Shown one piece after another: positions 32,065 through 45,935 of a stretch of 64,000 bases of DNA (positions within the stretch are counted from its first letter, which is position 1; each line of letters starts with the position of its first letter). The stretch covers positions 564,716-628,715 of the forward strand of contig NZ_JAHKSN010000001.1 of assembly GCF_018863415.1 (NCBI RefSeq). The letters run 5' to 3'. A program made the translations under genes and the position numbers. The notes under the pieces were generated by a model. The model worked only from the letters and a program-made list of their open reading frames with translations, had not been told where the DNA came from and did not search any database. Source of the stretch: Deinococcus aestuarii (GTDB lineage: Bacteria; Deinococcota; Deinococci; Deinococcales; Deinococcaceae).

Positions 32065-32509
32065 CTTTCCTGCCTCCTAACGGTCGTTTGGGGGCATTGT
32101 ACGGGGTGGGGCGGGTGGAGGGCACAGAGGTGTTTTGTTGGGGTCGGACAACTTGCTCCGGTTTGCCCCCACCCCCCAACCCCCTACCCCCAGGGGGGGC
32201 AGGGGGAGCGGTCGCTGCGCTCGGCAGGTTCAGGCAGGCTTGGCTGACACGGCTGGGCCGTCCGCTGGCAAAGTCTGATCTTGTCGCGTCCCGCCTGGTC
32301 TGCCCACCGTCTCGCTGCGCGAGCAAGGCGGGGTGGTGGCCTGGGCCGTCCGTTGCGCTTGCTCCTATAAGTCATTCAGGGTGACGGTTTTTAGAGAGCA
32401 AAGGCAGAAGCGCAGTTCTCCCTCTCCCCTTGCGGGAAAGGGCCGGGGTGAGGGGGCGTGTGACCAGCGCCACCGCTGGGAAGCTGTCTTCGCCCCATAC
32501 CCTCCGCCT
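32065..32509. repeat. Intergenic stretch built of dispersed repeats
   Basis: About 445 bases hold no gene. A C-run/G-run palindrome (CCCCCACCCCCCAACCCCC, then CCCCCAGGGGGGGCAGGGGG) lies at about 32165-32207. A stretch with GTCGCGTCCCGCCTGGTC and CATTCAGGGTGAC, faintly like the MITE core, follows. A copy of the GGGTGAGGGGGCGTGTGACC repeat lies at 32420-32466. Repeats appear to have accumulated at this junction between two minus-strand units. Confidence 0.55.
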
Positions 32510-33949
32510 TCAGCCCCGTGCCGCCCGCTCCACCCGCGCCACCACCCGCTCCCGCCCCAGGGCGTCGAGCATCTCGAACATGCCGGGGCTCTCGCTCGTC
32601 CCGGCGATAGCGGCGCGCAGAGGCTGCATCACCTTGCCGGGCTTGAGGCCCTTCTCCTCGGCGAAGGCGCGCAGGGCGGGCTCGGTCGTGGCCTGGTCGA
32701 AGGTGGGCAGGTTCTTCAGGCGGGCGGCGAGTTCGGGCAGGAAGGAGCGGCCCTCCTCGATGAGCTTTGCCGCCTTCTCGTTCACCGGGTAGTCCTCCGA
32801 CCAGAAGTAGGGCGTCTTCTCCAGAAACTCCGAGAACACGTCCATGCGCGGAATCATCATGCGGACGACGGCGCGGAAGTAATCGTCGAAGGGCAGGTCG
32901 TACTTCTGGGAGGCGAGGTAGTCGTGCAGCCGCTTCGCCACCTCCTCTTCCGTCAGCACTTCCCGGAGATACTTGCCGTTCATCCACTTCAATTTGTCGA
33001 GGCTGAAGACGGGGCCGCCCAGCGTCACGTCCTCCAGGTGGAAGACGCGCTGGAACTCGGCGAGGTCGAAGATTTCGCGGCCCTCCGGGTGCGTCCAGCC
33101 CATCGTGGCGAGGAAATTGAGCATGGCTTCCGGCAGAAAGCCCTGGTCCATGTACCACTCGACGGAGGTGGGATTCTTGCGCTTGCTGATCTTGGACTTG
33201 TCGGCGTTGCGGAGCAGGGGCATGTGCGCGAAGACGGGCTGCGGCCAGCCGAACGCCTCGTACAGCAGCACGTGAATGGGGGTGGAGGTGATCCACTCCT
33301 CGGCGCGGACGACGTGCGTCACGCCCATCAGGCGGTCGTCTACCACGTTGGCGAGGTGGTAGGTGGGGTAGCCGTCGGCCTTGAGCAGCACCTTGTCGTC
33401 GATCTCGCGGTTCTGGAAGACGATGGGCTGGCGCAGGGCGTCGTTCACGACCGTCTCACCCTCACGCGGGACCTTGAGGCGGATGACAGCAGCCTCGCCC
33501 ACGTCCACCTTCCTTTGCGCCTCCGCCGGATCGAGGTCGCGGCTGGGGACGGCGATGACGCGGCCCTCCCGCTGCGCCTCCTCGCGCAGGGCGCTCAACT
33601 CCTCGGGTGTCTCGAAGGCGTGGTAGGCATGGCCGGACTCGACCAGCCGCCGCGCGTACTCCCCGTAGATGTCGTTGCGCTCGCTCTGGCGGTAGGGACC
33701 GTTCGGGCCGCCCTGGAGGGGGCTCTCGTCGGGGGTGAGGCCGAGCCACTGCATCATCTGGAAGATGCGCTTTTCGCTGCTTTCCACGTAGCGGTTGCGG
33801 TCGGTGTCCTCGATGCGGAGGATGAATTTGCCCTCCTCGCCCCGGTCGCGGGCCTGATGGGCGAGCGCAAAGTTGAAGAGGCCGATGTAGGCGGTGCCGA
33901 CGTGCGGGTCTCCGGTGGGGCTGGGGGCGATGCGGGTGACGACAGGCAT
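32510..33949 (-). CDS. gltX: Glutamyl-tRNA synthetase
   Basis: This 479-residue class I aminoacyl-tRNA synthetase has the HIGH-type motif APSPTGDPHVGTAYI (about 8-22), RIEDTDRNRYV, YHLANVVDDRLMGVTHVVRAEEW and the KMSKS-type motif KISKRKNPTS. The C-terminal helical anticodon-binding part ends GRERVVARVERAARG. The length is normal for the family. A TATCCT -10 box (33957-33962) ends 7 nt before the ATG, so the mRNA is probably leaderless. Whether the enzyme also charges tRNA-Gln cannot be told from the sequence. Confidence 0.95.
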   Translation of the reverse strand: MPVVTRIAPSPTGDPHVGTAYIGLFNFALAHQARDRGEEGKFILRIEDTDRNRYVESSEKRIFQMMQWLGLTPDESPLQGGPNGPYRQSERNDIYGEYARRLVESGHAYHAFETPEELSALREEAQREGRVIAVPSRDLDPAEAQRKVDVGEAAVIRLKVPREGETVVNDALRQPIVFQNREIDDKVLLKADGYPTYHLANVVDDRLMGVTHVVRAEEWITSTPIHVLLYEAFGWPQPVFAHMPLLRNADKSKISKRKNPTSVEWYMDQGFLPEAMLNFLATMGWTHPEGREIFDLAEFQRVFHLEDVTLGGPVFSLDKLKWMNGKYLREVLTEEEVAKRLHDYLASQKYDLPFDDYFRAVVRMMIPRMDVFSEFLEKTPYFWSEDYPVNEKAAKLIEEGRSFLPELAARLKNLPTFDQATTEPALRAFAEEKGLKPGKVMQPLRAAIAGTSESPGMFEMLDALGRERVVARVERAARG

Positions 33950-34020
33950 GAGGGACAGGATACGGGGAAGGGGGACGGGTGCGCCGGGGCGTCAGCGCCC
34001 GGCTGCGACAAGCCTTCGCC

Positions 34021-38225
<4,205 letters not shown>

Positions 38226-38231
38226 GGCTGG

Positions 38232-38237
38232 AGAATA
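38232..38237 (-). promoter_or_regulatory. -10 box TATTCT deciding the mutS start
   Basis: Read on the minus strand, the hexamer ends 6 nt before the ATG of MPVGVPQ. It supports a leaderless mutSL transcript and the shorter MutS. Confidence 0.6.
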
Positions 38238-38247
38238 GCCCACGCCG

Positions 38248-38264
38248 TTCTGTTCACGGCGGAA
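38248..38264. promoter_or_regulatory. Weak RDRM-like palindrome upstream of mutS
   Basis: On the minus strand the 17-mer TTCCGCCGTGAACAGAA agrees with the consensus TTATGTCATTGACATAA at 10 of 17 positions. It lies just upstream of the -10 box. Flanking bases extend a CCGTTC/GAACGG inverted repeat. mutS belongs to the predicted radiation/desiccation response regulon of Deinococcus, but this match is poor. Confidence 0.25.
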
Positions 38265-38292
38265 CGGGCGTTGCAATTGGACACGGCACAAG

Positions 38293-38321
38293 AAAAACCG
38301 CCCCACGGGGAGGCGGGGCGG
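38293..38321 (-). terminator. Rho-independent terminator of the lipoprotein gene
   Basis: On the minus strand CCGCCCC and GGGGCGG flank a 10-nt loop and are followed by TTTTTCTTGT. It separates the lipoprotein gene from mutS. Confidence 0.75.
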
Positions 38322-38335
38322 ATGGAGTGGGTGGG

Positions 38336-39106
38336 CTAGCGGAAGCGGGAGAACCTCTCCAGGGCCCTGAGGCTCTGAACGCCCAGGGGGGAGGCGCCGC
38401 CGCTGTTCAGGAAGACCCAGTTGTTGGGGGAGCCGCCACGGACCACTGAGCCGGTCAAGTCACCGTTCCCATCAAATTGAAGGGTGAGGCTGACCTTGTT
38501 CCAGCCCTTTTGCAGACTCACGTCGACATCGCCCTTGAACGTGTCGCCGCCGTTCGTGCAGCTCTGCGTTCCCCTGACGGTCACGCCACGGTCCACGTAC
38601 AGCAGTTGACCCAGCACGGCCTCGTAGCCGGTCACCGTTCCGGCGCCGTCAACCTTGGTGGTGACGGACAGGGGAGAAATGCCGCCGCTCTTCGTCGCGC
38701 CCTCCGCCCCGATCACCAGAGCCGTGCCCTGCGCCTGGCTGGTGCTGACCGTGACCGTCCCCGTGCAGTTGTCCTCCTCGTCGTTGAACTCGTCGGCGGT
38801 GATGGCCGCCAGCGTTCCCGTCGCGGGCGTGGCGGGAAGGTTGAGCCTGAACTTGCCGTCGGCGGCGAGGGGCGTGGTCACCACGTTCTGGGGCTGGGTC
38901 CCCTCCACCGTGTACGCCCTGACGGAGCCCGCCCCACCCGTCCAGGCGCTCGTCGTGAGGGTCAGGGCACCGTTGCTCGACGCGGTGAGATTCCCCTCCA
39001 CGACCGTCCCCGACACAGTGGTGAGGTTGCTGGGGACGTTCGTGCGGTCACAGGAGGCGAGCAGGAGGACGGAGCCGACCATCATCAGGGCACCAAGCTT
39101 TTTCAT
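38336..39106 (-). CDS. Exported lipoprotein, unknown function
   Basis: The 256 residues open with a lipoprotein signal MKKLGALMMVGSVLLLASC (lipobox LLAS-C, acylated Cys about 19). The mature part is Thr/Ser/Gly-rich and predicted beta-rich (SGTVVEGNLTASSNGALTLTTSAW, VSLQKGWNKVSLTLQFDGNGD), without known catalytic motifs. Two further Cys (DNCTGTV and TQSCTNGG) may form a disulfide. The frame extends far upstream to 39586, but the signal peptide fixes the ATG at 39106, with GGTGAG before it. It may be a surface or carbohydrate-binding lipoprotein; I do not recognise it. Confidence 0.75.
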   Translation of the reverse strand: MKKLGALMMVGSVLLLASCDRTNVPSNLTTVSGTVVEGNLTASSNGALTLTTSAWTGGAGSVRAYTVEGTQPQNVVTTPLAADGKFRLNLPATPATGTLAAITADEFNDEEDNCTGTVTVSTSQAQGTALVIGAEGATKSGGISPLSVTTKVDGAGTVTGYEAVLGQLLYVDRGVTVRGTQSCTNGGDTFKGDVDVSLQKGWNKVSLTLQFDGNGDLTGSVVRGGSPNNWVFLNSGGASPLGVQSLRALERFSRFR

Positions 39107-39280
39107 ACGCCACTCACCGTAAAGGCTTTGCGACCCCCCAGGTTGCAGATGTGACGCGGGAAGATGGGGGCGCCCCCGTCCTTCAATGTTTGATAAAGCT
39201 CCTCCAGCCCAACCCCGACCGGGAGCGGGGGGCCGTTTCAACCGCGTCCCACCCCCCACCCTCTTCCCCGCCCCCTCCCG

Positions 39281-39286
39281 TAGCAT
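39281..39286 (+). promoter_or_regulatory. -10 box TAGCAT, leaderless start at ATG 39293
   Basis: The hexamer ends 6 nt before the ATG of the pterin dehydratase gene, with GGCCGC between and no ribosome-binding site. Confidence 0.6.
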
Positions 39287-39292
39287 GGCCGC

Positions 39293-39622
39293 ATGAGTTA
39301 CCACCCCTACGACCCGCGCATGGCCTTTGACGCGCACCGCAAGCTGACCGACGGCGACGTGCAGGACCTCAAGCCCCGGGGCTGGTGGGGCGACGACGGC
39401 AAGCTCTACCGCGATTTCACCTTCGACACGTACCAGGCGGGGGTGGACTTCGTGGTGAGGGTGGCCGCGCTGGCGGAGGAACAGGGGCACCACCCCGATA
39501 TCCGGCTCTCCTACCGCCGCGTGCGGGTCAACTACTTCACCTACGACGCGGGCGGCGTGACGGGCCTCGACATCGCGGGGGCACACGCGGTCGACCGGCT
39601 GGCGGAGGCGGGCCAGCCTTGA
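39293..39622 (+). CDS. Pterin-4a-carbinolamine dehydratase
   Basis: This 109-residue enzyme dehydrates 4a-hydroxytetrahydrobiopterin to quinonoid dihydropterin, recycling pterin cofactor for aromatic hydroxylases. The signature EEQGHHPDIRLSYRRVRVNYFTYDAGGVTGLD has the paired catalytic histidines and the C-terminal T/D motif. RDFTFDTYQAGVDFVVRVAALAE forms the preceding helix. The length fits the family. The stop overlaps the TTG start of the thioesterase gene by 4 bases, so the genes are coupled. No phenylalanine hydroxylase is in the window. Confidence 0.92.
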   Translation: MSYHPYDPRMAFDAHRKLTDGDVQDLKPRGWWGDDGKLYRDFTFDTYQAGVDFVVRVAALAEEQGHHPDIRLSYRRVRVNYFTYDAGGVTGLDIAGAHAVDRLAEAGQP

Positions 39623-40080
39623 AGCTCCAGATTCCCGACGCGGACGTGTTGTGGGACTCGCTCCCGCCCGCCCGCCGCCATGAGATGGAGGTCACGGTGG
39701 GCTCCGGCGACCTCGACGACCTGAACCACGTCAACAACACGGTCTACCTCGCGTGGTGCGAGGGGGTGGCCCGCGCGCACGCCCTGCGGCTGGGCATGGG
39801 CACGGACGCCCTGATCGCCCTCGGGGCCGTGCCCGTCGCCCGGCAGCACACCATCGTCTACCACCGTCCGGCGTACCTGGGGGACCGGGTGCGCGTCCGC
39901 ACGGCGCTCACCGTGACGGGGGGCGTGCGGAGCGTGCGGGCGTACACCCTCGACCGCCTCGGCGAGGACGGGCAGGAAGTCCGCCTCGCCGAGTGCGAGA
40001 CCGAGTGGGTGTGGGTGGACCCGGGCAGCGGGCGCCCCAAGCGGACCCCTCAGGAGGTCGTGCGGGCCTTCGGGTTCTAG
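39619..40080 (+). CDS. Hotdog-fold acyl-CoA thioesterase (YbgC/FadM-like)
   Basis: The 153 residues form a single hotdog domain: VTVGSGDLDDLNHVNNTVYLAWCEGVARAH carries the active-site Asp/Asn region. VARQHTIVYHRPAYLGDRVRVRTAL and RLAECETEWVWVD form the following strands. The fold hydrolyses acyl- or hydroxybenzoyl-CoA thioesters. I take the TTG at 39619 as the start because it overlaps the preceding stop and has GGAGG upstream; an ATG at 39685 is the alternative. It is cotranscribed with the pterin dehydratase and its stop overlaps the convergent immunity-like gene. Confidence 0.85.
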   Translation: MKLQIPDADVLWDSLPPARRHEMEVTVGSGDLDDLNHVNNTVYLAWCEGVARAHALRLGMGTDALIALGAVPVARQHTIVYHRPAYLGDRVRVRTALTVTGGVRSVRAYTLDRLGEDGQEVRLAECETEWVWVDPGSGRPKRTPQEVVRAFGF

Positions 40081-40361
40081 GGCGTGTGCTGACTATCGGC
40101 CTGAAGCTTGCCGATGGTCAGGGGAGCCGAACCTTCTTCAAGACAGTTGTAGTCTTCCAGGTGCCAGTGAGCCCAATCGGAAACACCTTCTACCGTGAGG
40201 CCGAGGAGCAAGCGGGCCAATGACCTCAATCCAGCATCGTTAGCCCGCAAGTACACGCTACCTTCCTCGACACGAACTGAGATTTCAAAACCTTCCTCCC
40301 ATTCAGCCCTGAGACCGTCTTGGAGAGTGTAGTCAGGTATGTCGAGGATGAGCTTTGGCAT
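40077..40361 (-). CDS. Immunity-like small protein (Imm32-like)
   Basis: The 94 residues read MPKLILDIPDYTLQDGLRAEW, then FEISVRVEEGSVYLRANDAGLRSLARLLLGL, then HWHLEDYNCLEEGSAPLTIGK. The alternating strand-helix pattern and the LRAND-GL and HxHLEDY motifs resemble Imm32-type immunity proteins of contact-dependent or polymorphic toxin systems. No toxin gene lies next to it, so it is an orphan. The region is poorer in G+C than both neighbours. Its stop overlaps the thioesterase stop on the other strand. The assignment is tentative. Confidence 0.55.
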   Translation of the reverse strand: MPKLILDIPDYTLQDGLRAEWEEGFEISVRVEEGSVYLRANDAGLRSLARLLLGLTVEGVSDWAHWHLEDYNCLEEGSAPLTIGKLQADSQHTP

Positions 40362-40407
40362 GACATCAAAGGATGGCGTACTTTGGGTGCGGCTGACCAG
40401 TTTTCTC

Positions 40408-41052
<645 letters not shown>

Positions 41053-41066
41053 GGGGGGAAGGATAG

Positions 41067-41155
41067 AGCGGTCAGCTCTCAGCGATCAGCTTTCAGCAAG
41101 AAAGCCGGAAGCCCGGGCGAAAGCTCCTCCTGCTGAAAGCTGACGGCTGACCGCT
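41067..41155. repeat. Palindromic intergenic repeat, copy B
   Basis: The copy starts AGCGGTCAGC and ends GCTGACCGCT. Inner arms are TCAGCTTTCAGCA and TGCTGAAAGCTGA, around a loop of about 34 nt. It lies between the stop of the 41160 membrane-protein gene and the kynB promoter, both on the minus strand. Confidence 0.85.
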
Positions 41156-41159
41156 TCCC

Positions 41160-41642
41160 TCACGTCCCCGGCGTGCTTCCCGGAAACACGGCCACGCGGC
41201 CCACCATGTAGGCGCACCCGTACAGGAAGAGGGTGACGACGGGCAGGAAGCGCAGGCCCCGGCGGTGCTCGACGAGGCGGCCCCTCACGAGGACCTCGAT
41301 CACGTAGAGGCTGAGCAGCACGAAGGCCGTGTACATCCAGTGTTCCGGGTCGCGGGAGGGGTCGTAGGGCAGGCCGTACTTCGTCAGGCCGCCGCCCACG
41401 TTCACGGCGCTCGGCACCTTGGCGCCGCCCACGGCGAGGATCACGCCCGTCACGGCGGGCAGCAGCGTCAACACCCACACCACCCGCAGCGCCACCAGAA
41501 AGCCCGTCCGCACCGTGCCCTTCAGGGCCGGGCCCAGGCTCCAGAGGAAGAGGACCAGCGTGCCCAGCGCGAGGGGCGTGGGAAAGAGCAGCGCGAGCGA
41601 GCTGCCGAACTGAACGTTGTGAATCAGCCGCAGGAGGTCCAT
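41160..41642 (-). CDS. Four-helix membrane protein
   Basis: The 160 residues have about four hydrophobic segments (SLALLFPTPLALGTLVLFLWSL, VALRVVWVLTLLPAVTGVIL, MYTAFVLLSLYVIEVLV, FLPVVTLFLYGCAYMVGRV). A soluble loop (GAKVPSAVNVGGGLTKYGLPYDPSRDPEHW) lies in the middle. No catalytic motif is recognised. A TACGCT hexamer (41650-41655) ends 7 nt before the ATG. It lies 22 bp after the VWA gene stop on the same strand but seems to have its own promoter. Confidence 0.75.
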   Translation of the reverse strand: MDLLRLIHNVQFGSSLALLFPTPLALGTLVLFLWSLGPALKGTVRTGFLVALRVVWVLTLLPAVTGVILAVGGAKVPSAVNVGGGLTKYGLPYDPSRDPEHWMYTAFVLLSLYVIEVLVRGRLVEHRRGLRFLPVVTLFLYGCAYMVGRVAVFPGSTPGT

Positions 41643-41664
41643 GCGCCCCAGCGTAACGCGCCCC

Positions 41665-43632
41665 TCACCCCTCCCCCGGCAGGTCGAGATGCGCCTCGGG
41701 GGGCAGGTGGGTGCCGGGCCGCAGGGAGGTTCCGTCCGTGGCCCGGCGCACGGTGAGCGACGCGGGCACGTCGGCGAGCAGGATGTGCCCGCCGCTGCGG
41801 GTGAGCTTCAGCCCCGCCAGGACCGGCGCCCCGAACGCCTCCCCGAGGTCGGTGACGCCGGGGGGCAGGGTGAGGGCGTGGTCCCCGTACGGCCCGACGA
41901 CGTGCAGGGCCACCCCCTCCGCGCGCAGCCGCAGCGGCAGCCCCAGCCCCACCAGCGTGCCCAGCGGCGGCCACGGCGAGCGGGCGGGCCGCGCCACCGC
42001 CACGCCGAGCAGGGTGCCGGGGCGGATCACGTCGCCGCCCTCCAGCAGCCGCGCCCCCTGGCTGACCTCCAGGTCGGCGGGCACGCGCAGCACCCGCAGG
42101 CCGCCCTGCGCCTGTTCGAGCCGCAGCCCGCTGAGGTGCGGCACCCGCCCCACCTGCCCGAGGTCGAAGGGGCCGCCGAGCGGGGTGGACACCGCCGTCA
42201 CCAACCCGTTCGCGCCGACGAGGGCGAGCGTGCGGTCCTCGCGGTACTGGAGGCCCTCGACGGTCGGCGGGGGTGGGGCGGGGCTGGGGCGCGCGGCGGC
42301 CGGGAGTGGAGGGCGCGGGCGGGCGCGTGATCGGCGGCGCCGGGCGAGCAGGAGGAGCCCGCCCAGCGCGATCAGCCCGAGCAGGACCGCGAGGAGCCAG
42401 GGGAGGAGGCGACCCCGACCCTCGGGACCGGAGCTGTTCGGGGACACCGGGGGCGTGGGCCGCGGAAGAACCGCCACCCCACCCCCGGCCGCCGTCACGC
42501 CCGCCAGGGGAACGCTGCGCCCGCCCGCGAGGGTCAGGACCGGCGTCACCGCACGCCCCGGCTCCAGCCCCGCGTTCGTCAGCCGCACGCCGAATTCGCG
42601 CCCGCCCGGCAGGCGCACGACCTCACCGCCCAGGCCGGGCGTGGGGCGCAGGGTCGCGGTGGTGGCCTCTTCCAGCCGGTAACGCAGCGTGACCGTCTCG
42701 CCGGGCGCGAGCGTGCGGTCGGCCCCGGGGTTGAGCCAGGTCAGGCTGGGGGCCGGGGCGACGTTCAGGCGCAACAGGACGCGCCGCACCTGCCCCCCGG
42801 CAGTCTGCGCGCAGAGCAGGGCGGGCGTGCCGGGAGGAACGCGGCCTTCGACCCTCAACTGCACCTGCCCATCCGTGACCTGGGTGCCCGAGAGCCTCAC
42901 CCGGTCCCCGGCCCCGCCCGCCGCGAGGGTGAGGGCCGCGCCCTCGGGCAAGGGGACGGGAACCTGCCCCGGGTCGCGGACGGTGAGGACGCCCCCTCCC
43001 AGGCGGCCCAGGTCCGGCACCTGGCCGACGGGCACCGTCAGGCCGTCCCCGTAGCCGCTCGCCCCCAGCGCGGCGCGGGCGGCGGCGGGGATGTCGGTGC
43101 CCAGCGCCACGTAATGCAGCGTGTCGAGGGGGCCGCGTCCCCGGAAGGCGGCGAGGGCGTGGGCGGGGCTGGCGCGGTCGTCCGGGTCGTTGTCGATGCC
43201 GTCGGTGAGGATGAAGACGGTCGTCGCGTACCGCTCGCGGGTGCTCAACGGCGCCAGCGCCCGCGCCACGCTGCGGTAGAGGTAGGTGTTGCGCCCGTCC
43301 GCCCGCAGCGCGGCGAGGTCGGCGTTCCAGCGCGCGGCGTCCCCCGGCAGCGCGTAGCTCTGCACCCGCCTCGGCCCGGTGTCGAAGGTCACGAGTTCGA
43401 CCTGATCGGGCCCCGCCCCGCGCACGTAGTCCCTCACCGCCGCCTTCACCCGCCCGAAGATGTCCGCCTTCCCGTCCCCGATCCCGCGCATGCTGCCGCT
43501 CGTGTCGAGGATGAACACGGCGCGGGTCTGGGTGGGCAGCGGCCCGGCGGGAAGGGCGCAGGCGGAGGGCGCGGGCTGCGCGTGGGCGAGGCTGCCCGCG
43601 AGCAGGATCATGAGGGCGGAAACGCGGCGCAT
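41665..43632 (-). CDS. Exported VWA-domain membrane protein
   Basis: The 655 residues start with a signal peptide [19 protein letters not shown] von Willebrand factor A domain (about 35-200) has the MIDAS motif DTSGSM and LTDGIDND. A beta-rich domain and a Pro-rich linker lead to one transmembrane helix ([21 protein letters not shown]) with a basic stop-transfer [10 protein letters not shown]. The cytosolic tail holds two related repeats, [16 protein letters not shown]...VPADLEV and [16 protein letters not shown]...VPASLTV, perhaps FHA-like. It probably senses or binds ligands at the surface. The start at 43632 is set by the signal peptide; the frame extends to 43758. Confidence 0.8.
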   Translation of the reverse strand: MRRVSALMILLAGSLAHAQPAPSACALPAGPLPTQTRAVFILDTSGSMRGIGDGKADIFGRVKAAVRDYVRGAGPDQVELVTFDTGPRRVQSYALPGDAARWNADLAALRADGRNTYLYRSVARALAPLSTRERYATTVFILTDGIDNDPDDRASPAHALAAFRGRGPLDTLHYVALGTDIPAAARAALGASGYGDGLTVPVGQVPDLGRLGGGVLTVRDPGQVPVPLPEGAALTLAAGGAGDRVRLSGTQVTDGQVQLRVEGRVPPGTPALLCAQTAGGQVRRVLLRLNVAPAPSLTWLNPGADRTLAPGETVTLRYRLEEATTATLRPTPGLGGEVVRLPGGREFGVRLTNAGLEPGRAVTPVLTLAGGRSVPLAGVTAAGGGVAVLPRPTPPVSPNSSGPEGRGRLLPWLLAVLLGLIALGGLLLLARRRRSRARPRPPLPAAARPSPAPPPPTVEGLQYREDRTLALVGANGLVTAVSTPLGGPFDLGQVGRVPHLSGLRLEQAQGGLRVLRVPADLEVSQGARLLEGGDVIRPGTLLGVAVARPARSPWPPLGTLVGLGLPLRLRAEGVALHVVGPYGDHALTLPPGVTDLGEAFGAPVLAGLKLTRSGGHILLADVPASLTVRRATDGTSLRPGTHLPPEAHLDLPGEG

Positions 43633-43762
43633 CGGGTGCCCATTGTGCCCCGAGCGACCCGGAACGCCAAACCCCGGCGGCCCCTCCTCCCCCGCCCGGA
43701 AATTTTTCCCGCGCTGGACGCCCTCCAGCCCGACCGCCCCGATCCCTATTCGGGCCACCGGA

Positions 43763-43779
43763 TTACGCCATTTACGTAA
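43763..43779. promoter_or_regulatory. RDRM-type operator of gyrB
   Basis: The 17-mer TTACGCCATTTACGTAA is an inverted repeat (TTACG/CGTAA). It agrees with the radiation/desiccation response motif TTATGTCATTGACATAA at 13 of 17 positions. It lies 5 bp upstream of the -35 box. In Deinococcus this motif binds the repressor DdrO, which IrrE cleaves after damage. Confidence 0.8.
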
Positions 43780-43784
43780 AATAT

Positions 43785-43813
43785 TTGACCCATTTCAACC
43801 CAGCAGGTATACT
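43785..43813 (+). promoter_or_regulatory. Sigma-70 promoter of gyrB
   Basis: TTGACC (43785-43790) and TATACT (43808-43813) are separated by exactly 17 bp, the best promoter match in the window. Confidence 0.85.
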
Positions 43814-43827
43814 GTCAGGACCTTCGG

Positions 43828-43851
43828 GGGCGCACCTGGCGCCCGTTTTTT
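43828..43851 (+). terminator. Terminator-like hairpin in the gyrB leader
   Basis: GGGCGC and GCGCCC form a 6-bp GC stem with a 5-nt loop, followed by G and six T. It lies 15 nt past the -10 box, between the gyrB promoter and its ATG, with no upstream plus-strand gene to terminate. Confidence 0.55.
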
Positions 43852-43904
43852 CCGAATCGAACCTTGATCGCCGCGCCCTCACCCGGGGCGCTGCCAGGAG
43901 GACC

Positions 43905-45878
<1,974 letters not shown>

Positions 45879-45891
45879 GGGAAGCAGGACC

Positions 45892-45929
45892 AGGAAAGAC
45901 CCGCCCTCACACCCGGGCGGGTCTTTCCT
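45892..45929. terminator. Bidirectional terminator between gyrB and the S10 peptidase
   Basis: AGGAAAGACCCGCCC and GGGCGGGTCTTTCCT form a perfect 15-bp stem with an 8-nt loop. T- and A-rich stem ends provide a tail on both strands. Confidence 0.85.
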
Positions 45930-45935
45930 GTTGAA

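Noticed and set aside
32165..32207. G-quadruplex or replication-related element in the C-run/G-run tract
   Set aside because: The runs form a simple inverted repeat like other dispersed repeats in the window. Nothing links them to an origin or regulation.
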